DNA from: Pandoraea faecigallinarum
GTDB lineage: Bacteria; Pseudomonadota; Gammaproteobacteria; Burkholderiales; Burkholderiaceae
Length of the DNA: 64,000 nucleotides
NCBI RefSeq assembly: GCF_001029105.3
Contig: NZ_CP011807.3
Coordinates: forward strand, 2,108,001 to 2,172,000
Direction of reading: 5' to 3'
Part shown: positions 48,413 through 56,865 of the stretch, in pieces
Layout of the letters: each line of letters begins with the position of its first letter
Position numbering within the stretch: position 1 is the first letter of the stretch
The notes under the pieces: generated by a model
Databases searched by the model: none
What the model was told of the DNA's origin: nothing
Seen by the model: the letters and a program-made list of their open reading frames with translations, nothing else
Made by a program: the position numbers and the translations under genes

Positions 48413-48694
48413 ATGCCGCGTCCTAACGGTAAAAACAAGAAGTTTGATCGCCGCCGCCAACAGCAAAACCCGCTGTTCAAGCGCAAGAAGTTCTGCCGCT
48501 TCACCGTCGCCGGTGTCGAGCAGATCGATTACAAGGATGTCGAAACGCTGAAGGACTTCATCGGCGACAACGGCAAGATCACCCCGGCTCGCCTGACGGG
48601 CACCAAGGCGCACTACCAGCGCCAGCTCGATACGGCTATCAAGCGCGCGCGTTTCCTCGCGCTGCTGCCGTACACCGATCTGCACGGTGCTTAA
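48413..48694 (+). CDS. rpsR: 30S ribosomal protein S18
   Basis: The 93 residues contain the family block [63 protein letters not shown]. It is an RNA-binding platform protein that forms a dimer with S6. The ATG at 48413 follows the priB stop by two bases; translation may be coupled. Confidence 0.97.
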   Translation: MPRPNGKNKKFDRRRQQQNPLFKRKKFCRFTVAGVEQIDYKDVETLKDFIGDNGKITPARLTGTKAHYQRQLDTAIKRARFLALLPYTDLHGA

Positions 48695-48721
48695 TCGCCA
48701 GTCGACGAAGGAGAATAGATA

Positions 48722-49174
48722 ATGCAAGTGATTCTGCTGGAAAAGGTCGTCAATCTGGGTAACCTGGGCGACATCGTGAAGGTCAAGGACGGTTTCGCAC
48801 GTAACTTCCTGATCCCGACGAAGAAAGCCCGCCGTGCCACCAAGGACGCGATCGCCGAATTCGAAGTTCGCCGCGCCGAACTGGAAAAGGCCGCCGCCGA
48901 AAAGCTGGCTGCTGCGCAAGCCGAAGGCGAGAAGCTGTCGGGTCTGACGCTCCAGATCGCACAGAAGGCCGGTGTTGACGGCCGTCTGTTCGGTTCGGTC
49001 ACCAACTTCGACATCGCCGAAGCCCTGGCTACCCAAGGTTTCAAGGTCGAGAAGATGCAAGTGCGTCTGCCGAACGGCCCGCTCAAGACCGTGGGTGATT
49101 TCCCGGTTCAGGTGGCGCTGCACACCGACGTCGTGATCGACGTTACCGTGTCGGTGCTGGGCGAGCACGCCTAA
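48722..49174 (+). CDS. rplI: 50S ribosomal protein L9
   Basis: The 150 residues begin [32 protein letters not shown], the L9 signature. The long central helix with [23 protein letters not shown] follows, and the C-terminal domain with VSVLGEHA. L9 binds 23S rRNA and supports reading-frame maintenance. AAGGAGAATAG precedes it. A strong terminator follows 36 nt later. Confidence 0.97.
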   Translation: MQVILLEKVVNLGNLGDIVKVKDGFARNFLIPTKKARRATKDAIAEFEVRRAELEKAAAEKLAAAQAEGEKLSGLTLQIAQKAGVDGRLFGSVTNFDIAEALATQGFKVEKMQVRLPNGPLKTVGDFPVQVALHTDVVIDVTVSVLGEHA

Positions 49175-49210
49175 GTCGTACCCGCGTCAGCTTCCCGGCG
49201 CGAATAAAAG

Positions 49211-49242
49211 ACGGAAGTCGGTCCACCGGCTTCCGTTTTTTT
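49211..49242 (+). terminator. Terminator of the rpsF operon
   Basis: ACGGAAGTCGG (49211-49221) pairs with CCGGCTTCCGT (49226-49236), 11 bp with one G-U, loop TCCA, then seven T residues. Confidence 0.92.
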
Positions 49243-49514
49243 ATGTCTGTCCGTTTTGTCGTTGTTCCGTTATGTTGGCTACCGGCATCCCCGGTTGCCG
49301 GTCATCCGCCGACTTGCGCCGGCCGATACCGACCCGTGTCGACGGATGTCGACGCCGGTTGGCTGTCTTCCGGTTGCGCGCTCGCTTCCTCCCACGTCAT
49401 CGTTCGATAGCTCCGCCTTATGCTGCCTCCAGGGAAACTGCTGAACAAACCACGCTCGGAAAAATCGTCGCGCAAGCGGGACGTTGCCGGTTCCGACCGG
49501 GATCGCGGGGACGG

Positions 49515-49520
49515 TATAAT
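49515..49520 (+). promoter_or_regulatory. dnaB -10 box 7 nt before the start codon
   Basis: A perfect TATAAT lies 7 nt before the ATG at 49528; the in-frame ATG at 49519 is partly inside the box and so cannot be used from this promoter. TTCCGA (49491-49496) with an 18-bp spacer is a poor -35 candidate. Confidence 0.55.
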
Positions 49521-49527
49521 GCCCGGC

Positions 49528-50895
49528 ATGAACGCGCCCGATCCCCAGCTCGATTCGCTCAAGGTGCCACCGCACTCCATCGAGGCGGAGCAATCCGTGC
49601 TCGGCGGGTTGCTGCTTGACAACAGCGCCTGGGATCGTATCGGCGACTTTCTGTCCGAACACGATTTTTATCGTTACGACCATCGGCAGATCTATCAGCA
49701 CATCGGACGCCTGATCTCCAGCGACCGTCCCGCGGACGTCATCACCGTTTTCGAATCGCTCACGTCGGCTGGCAAGGCCGAGGACGTGGGCGGGCTCGCC
49801 TATCTGAACGCGCTCGCGCAGAATACGCCGAGTGCGGCGAACATCCGCCGTTACGCCGAAATCGTGCGCGACCGTGCGGTGCTGCGCAAACTGGTGACGG
49901 TGGCCGACGAAATTGCTTCCGACGCCTTCAACCCGCAAGGCAAGGAAGTGCGTCAGATGCTCGACGAAGCGGAGGCGAAGGTGTTCGCCATCGCTGAAGA
50001 GGGCTCGCGCAGCGCCAGCGGTTTTCTTGAACTGCAACCGCTGCTCACGCAGGTGGTTGAGCGTATCGACGAGTTGTATCACCGCGAAGGCGGCAGCGAC
50101 ATCACCGGCATTCCGACGGGCTTCGTGGATCTCGATCGCATGACGTCCGGCTTCAACGGCGGCGACCTCATCATCGTGGCCGGTCGCCCGTCGATGGGCA
50201 AGACGACCTTCTCGATGAACATCGGCGAGCATATCGCCGTGGAGGAGGGGCTGCCCGTCGCGGTGTTCTCGATGGAAATGCCGGGTACGCAGTTGGCGAT
50301 GCGTATGCTGGGCTCGGTCGGGCGTCTCGATCAGCATCGTCTGCGTACCGGCAAGCTGGTGGACGAAGACTGGCCGAAGCTCACGCACGCGATGCAGAAG
50401 ATGAACGAGACGCAACTGTTCGTCGACGAAACGCCTGCGCTGAACCCGATGGAACTGCGCGCGCGTGCGCGACGCCTGGCACGTCAGTGCGGCAAGCTCG
50501 GCCTGATCATCATCGATTACCTTCAACTGATGAGCGGTTCGGGGGGCGGCGAAAATCGTGCGACCGAAATTTCCGAAATTTCGCGCTCGCTCAAGGGACT
50601 CGCCAAGGAACTGAACGTGCCGGTGATTGCGCTCTCGCAGTTGAACCGAAGCCTCGAACAACGCCCGAACAAGCGTCCGGTCATGTCGGACTTGCGTGAA
50701 TCCGGCGCTATCGAGCAGGATGCCGACATCATCCTGTTCATCTACCGAGACGAAGTCTACAACCCCGATACCCCTGACAAGGGCACGGCCGAGATCATCA
50801 TCGCGAAGCAGCGTAACGGTCCTATCGGCCACGTGCGCCTGGCTTTCATCGGTGCCTACACGAAGTTCGACAATCTGGCCGGCCCGCAATACTGA
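49528..50895 (+). CDS. dnaB: Replicative DNA helicase DnaB
   Basis: A 455-residue hexameric helicase that unwinds DNA at the fork. The N-terminal primase-binding domain starts LDSLKVPPHSIEAEQSVLGGLLLDNSAWD. The RecA-like motor has Walker A AGRPSMGKTTFSMN near residue 220 and H3/H4 segments LGLIIIDYLQLMSG and SQLNRSLEQRPNKRPVMSDLRESGAIEQDAD. I chose ATG at 49528 (MNAPDPQLDSL), the family start. There is no ribosome binding site, because the -10 box ends 7 nt before it. Confidence 0.96.
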   Translation: MNAPDPQLDSLKVPPHSIEAEQSVLGGLLLDNSAWDRIGDFLSEHDFYRYDHRQIYQHIGRLISSDRPADVITVFESLTSAGKAEDVGGLAYLNALAQNTPSAANIRRYAEIVRDRAVLRKLVTVADEIASDAFNPQGKEVRQMLDEAEAKVFAIAEEGSRSASGFLELQPLLTQVVERIDELYHREGGSDITGIPTGFVDLDRMTSGFNGGDLIIVAGRPSMGKTTFSMNIGEHIAVEEGLPVAVFSMEMPGTQLAMRMLGSVGRLDQHRLRTGKLVDEDWPKLTHAMQKMNETQLFVDETPALNPMELRARARRLARQCGKLGLIIIDYLQLMSGSGGGENRATEISEISRSLKGLAKELNVPVIALSQLNRSLEQRPNKRPVMSDLRESGAIEQDADIILFIYRDEVYNPDTPDKGTAEIIIAKQRNGPIGHVRLAFIGAYTKFDNLAGPQY

Positions 50896-50910
50896 CGCCG
50901 CGATTTCCGT

Positions 50911-50950
50911 CTCGTCGGATACGCGTGCGGCTGCGCACGCCTCCGACGAG
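50911..50950. repeat. Long hairpin between dnaB and the phosphate genes
   Basis: CTCGTCGGA (50911-50919) pairs with TCCGACGAG (50942-50950), and inside it GCGTGCG (50923-50929) pairs with CGCACGC (50934-50940). It has no T tract. It ends two bases before a TAGAAT box (50952-50957), so the 3' hairpin of dnaB and the next promoter share DNA. Confidence 0.6.
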
Positions 50951-51009
50951 GTAGAATGTGACGTTTTTGTGTCGACCCGTCCCCTATCAATACCCGGAGT
51001 TTTCCAATA

Positions 51010-51636
51010 ATGTTCGGTCGCTTCATGCCCACCGAGGGCAAGTTCTTTGACCTGTTCAACCAGCACGCGGCGTGCATGGTTGCGGGCAGCCGCGAGCTGT
51101 CTGCCATGCTCAACGACCTGCCCAATGCCGAGGCACGTACCGTTGCTGTGCAGAACAACGAGAAGAAAGCGGATCGCATCACGCACGAGACCATCGACTT
51201 GATGCACAAGACGTTCATTACGCCTTTCGACCGCGATGAGATCCATAAGCTGATCAGCACCATGGACGACATCCTGGATCTGATGGAAGACGTGGCGACG
51301 GCCGTGTGGATGTACGACGTCAAGAGCGTGCCCGCCGAGGCACGTACGCTTGGCGAGATTTGCGTGAAGTGCTGCGAGCGTGTGCAAAGCACGGTCGCGC
51401 TGCTCAACGACATGGATCGTGCCCGCGACATCCTGAAGCTCTGCGAAGAAATCGACGGTCTCGAATCGGAAGCCGACCGCCTGCTGCGCGCATCGCTGTC
51501 GAAGCTGTTCCGCGAGGAAGCCGACGTGAAGGAACTGATCAAGCAGAAGGCGGTGTCCGAATTGCTCGAATCGGTGACCGACAAATGCGAGGACGTTGCC
51601 AACATCATCGAAGGCATTGTGCTGGAAAACGCCTGA
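51010..51636 (+). CDS. DUF47 family phosphate transport regulator
   Basis: A 208-residue all-helical PhoU-like protein of the DUF47 family. It reads MFGRFMPTEGKFFDLFNQHAACMVAGSRELSAML and keeps the metal-binding EKKADRITHETIDLMHKTFITPFDRDEIHKLISTMDDILD with its acidic cluster. DUF47 genes precede Pit transporters in many bacteria and probably adjust Pit activity to phosphate level. The TAGAAT box at 50952 and CCCGGAG near the ATG make a normal leader of about 45 nt. pit follows after 13 nt. Confidence 0.92.
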   Translation: MFGRFMPTEGKFFDLFNQHAACMVAGSRELSAMLNDLPNAEARTVAVQNNEKKADRITHETIDLMHKTFITPFDRDEIHKLISTMDDILDLMEDVATAVWMYDVKSVPAEARTLGEICVKCCERVQSTVALLNDMDRARDILKLCEEIDGLESEADRLLRASLSKLFREEADVKELIKQKAVSELLESVTDKCEDVANIIEGIVLENA

Positions 51637-51649
51637 GCGGAGACTTTCG

Positions 51650-52660
51650 ATGGCAACGCTGCACATCAGCCTCTGGCTGGTCGGACTATTGGTCGTACTG
51701 GCGCTCCTGTTCGACTTCATGAACGGTTTTCACGACGCCGCCAATTCGATCGCCACGGTCGTCTCGACGGGCGTGCTCAAACCGCATCAGGCGGTGGCTT
51801 TCGCCGCCATGTTCAACGTCATCGCGCTGTTCGTCTTTCACCTGAAAGTCGCGGCGACGGTGGGCAAGGGTACGGTTCACCCCGAGATCGTCGATCACTA
51901 TGTGATCTTCGGCGCCCTCGTCGGTGCGATCGCCTGGAACATCATCACGTGGTACTACGGCATTCCGTCGAGTTCGTCGCATGCACTGATCGGTGGTCTG
52001 GTCGGCGCCGCGGTGGCCAAGGCGGGCACGGGCTCGCTCGTTGCGAGCGGTCTGCTGCAAACCGTGGCATTCATTTTCGTCTCGCCGCTGCTCGGTTTCG
52101 TGCTCGGTTCGTTCTTCATGCTGCTCGTCTCGTGGCTGTTCTTCCGCACGCCACCGGCGCGCGTGGACCGCTGGTTCCGTCGTCTGCAACTGGTTTCGGC
52201 GGGTATGTACAGCCTCGGACACGGCGGCAACGACGCACAGAAGACCATCGGCATCATCTGGATGCTGCTGATCGCTGCCGGTCTGTGGCCGCAGGAAGCT
52301 GCCGAGCCGCCGCTGTGGGTGATCATTGGCTGCTATCTGGCAATCGGTCTGGGCACCATGTTCGGCGGCTGGCGTATCGTGCGCACGATGGGACAGAAGA
52401 TCACGAAGCTCAAGCCGGTCGGCGGTTTCTGCGCCGAAACGGGCGGGGCGTTCACGCTGTTCTTTGCGTCGTGGCTGGGCGTGCCGGTTTCGACCACGCA
52501 CACCATTACCGGCGCCATCGTTGGCGTGGGCGCCACGCGCAAGCTCTCGGCCGTGCGTTGGGGCGTGGCGGGCAACATCGTCTGGGCATGGGTGCTGACG
52601 ATTCCGGCATCGGCGTTCATAGCCGCCATCGCCTGGTGGGTCGGCAAGCAGTTCCTGTGA
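51650..52660 (+). CDS. pit: Low-affinity inorganic phosphate transporter
   Basis: A 336-residue PiT-family symporter that imports phosphate with protons or metal-phosphate complexes. The two PiT repeats show FDFMNGFHDAANSIATVVSTGVLKP at the N-terminus (GFHDAANSIAT signature) and GHGGNDAQKTIGI near residue 192, with GVPVSTTHTITGAIVGVG near 278. About ten membrane segments are predicted. It is cotranscribed with the DUF47 gene. A strong terminator follows 42 nt later. Confidence 0.95.
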   Translation: MATLHISLWLVGLLVVLALLFDFMNGFHDAANSIATVVSTGVLKPHQAVAFAAMFNVIALFVFHLKVAATVGKGTVHPEIVDHYVIFGALVGAIAWNIITWYYGIPSSSSHALIGGLVGAAVAKAGTGSLVASGLLQTVAFIFVSPLLGFVLGSFFMLLVSWLFFRTPPARVDRWFRRLQLVSAGMYSLGHGGNDAQKTIGIIWMLLIAAGLWPQEAAEPPLWVIIGCYLAIGLGTMFGGWRIVRTMGQKITKLKPVGGFCAETGGAFTLFFASWLGVPVSTTHTITGAIVGVGATRKLSAVRWGVAGNIVWAWVLTIPASAFIAAIAWWVGKQFL

Positions 52661-52702
52661 GGCGGTGCGCCGTTGCATGACGGCGCCTCGTACCGGCAAC
52701 GG

Positions 52703-52730
52703 AAAAAGCGGCTTCGGCCGCTTTTTTTTG
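52703..52730 (+). terminator. Terminator of the phosphate unit
   Basis: AAAAAGCGGC-TTCG-GCCGCTTTTT (52703-52726), 10 bp perfect stem with a UUCG tetraloop and a long T run. Confidence 0.95.
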
Positions 52731-52834
52731 TCGCTAACGATCGCGTGTTCGGCTGCCGCGGGAACGCGCGGACGAAGGCAGCATTGAGAGGGCAAATGGC
52801 CGCCATCGTCAAAATCAATTTCAATGGTTAATTG

Positions 52835-52853
52835 CGATTGATTATCATTTATT
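52835..52853 (+). promoter_or_regulatory. Fur-box-like sequence
   Basis: GCGATTGATTATCATTTAT matches the 19-bp Fur consensus (GATAATGATAATCATTATC) at 12 of 19 positions, in a locally AT-rich stretch about 36 bp before a 34-codon gene. Position may be off by one base. TTGATT (52839) and TTTTAT 17 bp later could be the promoter, which the box would overlap. Confidence 0.5.
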
Positions 52854-52888
52854 CGTGGTGTTTTTATCGGATAACGCAGGAGGTTTAT

Positions 52889-52993
52889 ATGATCACATTG
52901 ATTCGATCCCTTCGCCGCCGTCCGTTGGGGCTGTTGGTGGGCGCGGCAATCAACATCGGCGGGGCCACCGCCTTGCTCGCGCAACTGCACTGA
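52889..52993 (+). CDS. 34-residue predicted membrane peptide behind a Fur-like box
   Basis: A short frame with a strong ribosome binding site (AGGAGG, 6 nt before the ATG). It begins MITLIRSLRRRPLGLLVGAA and ends GGATALLAQLH: four arginines, then one hydrophobic segment of about 20 residues, a topology for a single-pass inner-membrane peptide with its N-terminus inside. I do not recognise it. The Fur-like box suggests it is made when iron is low. The next gene is convergent, so it stands alone. Confidence 0.55.
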   Translation: MITLIRSLRRRPLGLLVGAAINIGGATALLAQLH

Positions 52994-53151
52994 TTCCATC
53001 CGGTGAGAACGCGGTCATGCGAGAGATGACAAGCGGTGCTACCGGAAGCGGGATGTCTCCCTTCGGGCGCCAACGAAGCGCGCACCGATCGATCTGGACG
53101 CCCCGGCCCGCCTTGCCGCCCGGCGTGCTGTATCTCGTTAGCCGGAAGTCG

Positions 53152-53940
53152 TTACATCGAACTGTTGGCGAAACGCGCGATCGGATCGTCGTCCTGAGCG
53201 GGGGGCGCCGTGAGCCTTGCGGTGCTGCTGGGTGAGATCGCCTGGGGCGTTTCCATGGGAGAGGGCGTTGCGGCCGTCAGGGGGCGATTCGGCGTGGTGC
53301 TCATCGGCACGTTCGGCAGCGGGGTTGCGACAGGTGCCTCGGCGAGCGCTGCGGGTGCCGAACGATCGACGTACATTGTATTGCCGGCAGGCGCCTTGTT
53401 GGCCGCCACACGCCGAACACCGTCGATACGCTTTGCCCAATAAGGGAGGAAGATGCTTTCCAAACGCACCGTGCCGCCGGAATTCGGTGCGTGAACGAAC
53501 TTTCCTTGTCCCACATAGATGCCCACATGCGAGTGGGCGCGCCCCGTCGTATTGAAGAAGATCAGATCGCCGGAGGCGAGGTCGTCCCGTTCCAGTACGG
53601 TGCCCACACCGCTCATGTCGGCGGTAGTGCGGGGCAAATTGACACCTGCGGCGCGCGCCACGACATAGCGCACGAGGCCGCTGCAATCGAAACCGGAATC
53701 GGGAGTATTGCCGCCGTAGCGGTAAGGAATGCCAACTAGGCTCATCGCTTCGAGCGTGATTTCCTCTTGCCCGGCGCTGCGCTCGGGGCCGACGGTGCGA
53801 TTGCCGTAATTCGCACTACCGCCTTGCCGGACCGTGGGGCCCGAGGAGCACGCGGCAACCAGCAGTGTCAGTGCGAGCACACCCGCGCTTCGCCACGGAA
53901 GACCCGCCAGTGCTATTGGCGACGTCTTGCTTTGAGCCAT
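53152..53940 (-). CDS. NlpC/P60 family lipoprotein (cell wall peptidase)
   Basis: A 262-residue lipoprotein. The signal ends LTLLVAAC with the lipidated Cys at about residue 31 from the ATG at 53940. The NlpC/P60 domain has the catalytic Cys in GFDCSGLVRYV (about residue 86) and His in AHSHVGIYVG (about 138), with GDLIFFNTTG between. Such enzymes cut the peptide stem of peptidoglycan. The C-terminal 70 residues are a Pro/Ala/Thr-rich tail. An ATG at 53988 is a longer alternative; neither start has a good ribosome binding site. Confidence 0.9.
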   Translation of the reverse strand: MAQSKTSPIALAGLPWRSAGVLALTLLVAACSSGPTVRQGGSANYGNRTVGPERSAGQEEITLEAMSLVGIPYRYGGNTPDSGFDCSGLVRYVVARAAGVNLPRTTADMSGVGTVLERDDLASGDLIFFNTTGRAHSHVGIYVGQGKFVHAPNSGGTVRLESIFLPYWAKRIDGVRRVAANKAPAGNTMYVDRSAPAALAEAPVATPLPNVPMSTTPNRPLTAATPSPMETPQAISPSSTARLTAPPAQDDDPIARFANSSM

Positions 53941-54152
53941 CGGACAAGTCGGAGAACGAGGCATGCTCGGAGGGCGCTGGAAGGGCATGCGCCGAGTTTA
54001 CGATGCTTGCCGTGTGAATGCATCGCAAAAGTGCCGAATTTCGGACCTTTTGTGGCATTGACGTCACAAATTCGCGGCTTGCCGGGCGATTTCGTCGGCA
54101 GAGCGCCGTGAGGATTGAGGGGAAGGGGCGGCGAGCGTCGCTCACGGCCAAT

Positions 54153-54178
54153 GAAAAACGGCGCCCGAAGGCGCCGTT
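54153..54178 (-). terminator. Terminator after the PIN-PhoH gene
   Basis: On the minus strand AACGGCGCC-TTCG-GGCGCCGTT (54157-54178) is a 9-bp perfect stem with a UUCG loop and five following T residues. Confidence 0.9.
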
Positions 54179-54216
54179 GCGTTGAGCATCGATTTCCGCG
54201 ATGTCGCAGGCGGGTG

Positions 54217-55959
54217 TCAGAGAATTTCCGCGGCGTAATCCGCCAGACGCGAGCGTTCGCCGCGCGCAAGCGTGACGTGGCCGCTGTGTCCCCATCCCTT
54301 GAAGCGATCCACCACGTACGTCAGGCCCGAGCTGCCTTCCGTGAGGTACGGCGTATCGATCTGCGCGATGTTGCCCAGACAGATCAGTTTGGTACCGGGG
54401 CCGGCGCGCGTGACGAGCGTCTTCATCTGCTTGGGCGTCAGGTTCTGCGCTTCGTCGATGATGACGAACTTGTTCACGAACGTGCGTCCGCGCATGAAGT
54501 TCATGCTCTTGACCTTCAGTCGCGAGCGAATGAGTTCCTGCGTGGCGGCGCGGCCCCATTCGCCGGCGGAGTCGTCCGTCTTCTGCAGCACTTCGAGGTT
54601 GTCGTCGAATGCCCCCATCCATGGTTGCATCTTCTCTTCCTCGGTCCCCGGCAAGAAGCCGATGTCTTCACCGACGGGCACCGTGGCACGCGTGATGATG
54701 ATCTCGTTGTAGCGCTTCTCGTCGAGCGTCTGTGCGAGACCGGCGGCGAGCGCGAGCAGCGTTTTGCCGGTGCCGGCCTGACCGAGCAACGTGATGAAGT
54801 CCACTTCGGGGTTCATCAGCAGGTTCAGCGCAAAGTTCTGCTCGCGGTTGCGTGCCGTAATGCCCCACACGTTGTTCTTGTGGTGGCCATAGTCGCGCAG
54901 CGTTTGCAGCAGCGCCGTCTTGCCGTTGATTTCCCGAACCTGCGCGTAGAAAGGCGCCTCGCCGTTGTTCGTCTCCAGATAGACGAACTGGTTGATGAGG
55001 AAGCTCGCGCACAGGGGCCCGGTAATGCGGTAGAACGTGGTGCCGGTTCTGTTATCCTGCCAGCTCTCCATGCCTTTGCCGTGCTTCGTCCAGAAGTCCG
55101 GCGGTAGCGCCATGACACCCGAGTAGAGCAGGTCGCTGTCCTCGAGCACCTTGTCGTTGAAGTAGTCTTCCGCGGGCAGGCCGAGCGCATGCGCCTTGAC
55201 GCGCATGTTGATGTCCTTCGACACCAGCACGACCTGACGATCACGGAACTTGTCCTGCAACGCGCGCACGACGCCCAGAATCTGGTTGTCGGCCTTGCCT
55301 TGCGGCAGACCTTCGAGCGGCGGAACATCGGGAAGATCGGTCTGGAAGTACAGACGTCCGGTGGCGTCCTTGTTGCCGAGCCGCGAGAGCGGAATGCCCT
55401 CGGCCATCGACTTCGTGCCGCTTTCCGCGACCAGGCCGTCGAGCGTGCGGCTCACCTGACGCGCGTTGCGCGCCACCTCCGACATGCCCTTCTTGTGGTT
55501 GTCCAGCTCTTCCAACGTCATCATCGGCAGATAGACGTCGTGCTCTTCGAAGCGGAACAGGCTGCTCGGGTCGTGCATGAGCACGTTCGTGTCGAGCACG
55601 AAGAGCTTGGCCGGTTCCAGATCCTTGCCACGCGTACGTTTCGAAGCTGAGCCCGTCGCCGTCGGCTTCACCGACTTGAGCGACGCGCTGGCGCCGCCGG
55701 AGTCCGCCGGCGGTGATTGGGGCGAACGTGCGACGGGCGACGGCTGTGGTGCAGTCTGCGTTGCCGGGGCGGTTTTCGGGACGACCTTCAACTCGGTCGC
55801 GTTGGTGGTGCCCGCAGCACCGGACGTCTCGCCCAGTGCATGTTGTTCAGACGAGGGGATCGGTTTCTTGGCCTCCGTGCGCGAAGGTTTGAGGCGAGTG
55901 GGGAATTGTTCCGGGGCAAGCAGCGTGCCCGGTTTGGTCGGCGCCGATGGCAATGGCAT
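54217..55959 (-). CDS. PIN domain - PhoH ATPase fusion protein
   Basis: A 580-residue two-domain protein. After a disordered Pro/Ala/Thr-rich N-terminus (about 1-118) comes a PIN nuclease domain (LFVLDTNVLMHDPSSLFRFEEHDVYLP, first Asp near 123), then a PhoH-type ATPase (Walker A GQAGTGKTLLALA near 393, and VIIDEAQNLTPKQMKTLVTRAG). PIN-PhoH (PhoH2) proteins have RNA helicase and RNase activity in studied members. ATG at 55959 (MPLPSAPTKPG). A terminator separates it from bcp upstream. Confidence 0.93.
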   Translation of the reverse strand: MPLPSAPTKPGTLLAPEQFPTRLKPSRTEAKKPIPSSEQHALGETSGAAGTTNATELKVVPKTAPATQTAPQPSPVARSPQSPPADSGGASASLKSVKPTATGSASKRTRGKDLEPAKLFVLDTNVLMHDPSSLFRFEEHDVYLPMMTLEELDNHKKGMSEVARNARQVSRTLDGLVAESGTKSMAEGIPLSRLGNKDATGRLYFQTDLPDVPPLEGLPQGKADNQILGVVRALQDKFRDRQVVLVSKDINMRVKAHALGLPAEDYFNDKVLEDSDLLYSGVMALPPDFWTKHGKGMESWQDNRTGTTFYRITGPLCASFLINQFVYLETNNGEAPFYAQVREINGKTALLQTLRDYGHHKNNVWGITARNREQNFALNLLMNPEVDFITLLGQAGTGKTLLALAAGLAQTLDEKRYNEIIITRATVPVGEDIGFLPGTEEEKMQPWMGAFDDNLEVLQKTDDSAGEWGRAATQELIRSRLKVKSMNFMRGRTFVNKFVIIDEAQNLTPKQMKTLVTRAGPGTKLICLGNIAQIDTPYLTEGSSGLTYVVDRFKGWGHSGHVTLARGERSRLADYAAEIL

Positions 55960-56028
55960 AGATTTCCCGTTCAAGAAAACACAACACTACTCGGCCGGGA
56001 CAAACGGCGATACATCACGTCCCGGCAA

Positions 56029-56068
56029 CAAAAAAGCCGCCTGCCCGGACGCACCGGAGAGGCGGCTT
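56029..56068 (-). terminator. Terminator after bcp
   Basis: Minus-strand AAGCCGCCT ... AGGCGGCTT (56034-56042 with 56060-56068), 9 bp, with CCGG pairs inside the loop, followed by T residues. It lies between the phoH start and the bcp stop. Confidence 0.88.
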
Positions 56069-56291
56069 GGCTGAAGGCGCCGCCTTGGCGACGCCTGCAA
56101 TAGTCTCGTTCAATGCGCTTGATCATTACGGCCGACTATAACGTCTCTTGCCGTGCTTGTATAGCGTCGAATGTCCTCACTGGCGGTCGCATCGGCGCGT
56201 TGCGCAACACCGGCCCGGATAGCGTTCGACCGGTGCGGCGTGCGCCGGCGGGGCGCCGCGCGCGACGCGGGTTTCGCCCGGGCGGGTCTTG

Positions 56292-56753
56292 TCACAGTGC
56301 CTGCACGGCAGCCAGCACTTCCGCCACGTGATCGGGCACGCGCACGCCGCGCCATTCCTTGCGCAGCACACCCTTGTCGTCGATCAGGAACGTGCTTCGC
56401 TCGATTCCAAGGTGTTCTTTGCCATACAGTTTTTTCAGCTTGATGACGCCGAACAACTTGCAAACGGCTTCGTCGCTGTCGGAGATCAGCGGGAAGGGCA
56501 GTCCCAGTTTGTTCTTGAAGTTCTCGTGAGAGCGCAGACTGTCGCGCGACACGCCGACGATCTGCGCGCCGGCGGCCTGGAACCGGTCGTAGCTGTCGCG
56601 GAAGTTCATGCCTTCCGTCGTGCAGCCCGGCGTGTTGTCCTTCGGGTAAAAGTAGATCACTACTTTCTGGCCGCGATGCGCCTTGAGCGAAAAATCGCCG
56701 CCGGTGGCCGGTGCGGTGAAATCGGGCACGGGAGTGTCGATGGCTACCGTCAC
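56292..56753 (-). CDS. bcp: Peroxiredoxin, Bcp/PrxQ type
   Basis: A 153-residue thiol peroxidase. The peroxidatic Cys44 sits in YPKDNTPGCTTEGMNFRD. E. coli Bcp has a second Cys five residues later (GCTVQAC); here that position is not Cys, leaving Cys98 as the other one. It should detoxify organic peroxides and hydrogen peroxide using thioredoxin or glutaredoxin. The start is GTG at 56753, with AAGGAG at good spacing. It is the gene after arnD on the minus strand. Confidence 0.93.
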   Translation of the reverse strand: MTVAIDTPVPDFTAPATGGDFSLKAHRGQKVVIYFYPKDNTPGCTTEGMNFRDSYDRFQAAGAQIVGVSRDSLRSHENFKNKLGLPFPLISDSDEAVCKLFGVIKLKKLYGKEHLGIERSTFLIDDKGVLRKEWRGVRVPDHVAEVLAAVQAL

Positions 56754-56865
56754 TATGGTCTCCTTGGGTGGCCGTTTTCAGGCCGGTTCGGGAAAGTGTT
56801 TCGAATTCTGGTTGCGGTGTCGTCTTGCTGGTGGCGCGGCAAGATAGGGGTGCCGGACAGCGGGG

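Larger units (their letters stand above)
49175..49527. other. Region between rplI and dnaB
   Basis: 353 bp: the rplI terminator, then about 270 bp without a recognisable gene. The dnaB frame is open from 49420 but the residues upstream of 49528 do not fit the family. TATAAT at 49515-49520 is the likely dnaB -10. Confidence 0.55.

Noticed and set aside
49420..49527. An upstream start for dnaB giving 36 more residues
   Set aside because: The extra residues do not match the DnaB family, and the promoter -10 box lies inside this stretch.
52855..53235. A 126-residue frame starting just before the 34-codon gene
   Set aside because: GTG start without a ribosome binding site, and it runs into the NlpC/P60 gene on the other strand. 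The 34-codon frame has AGGAGG.
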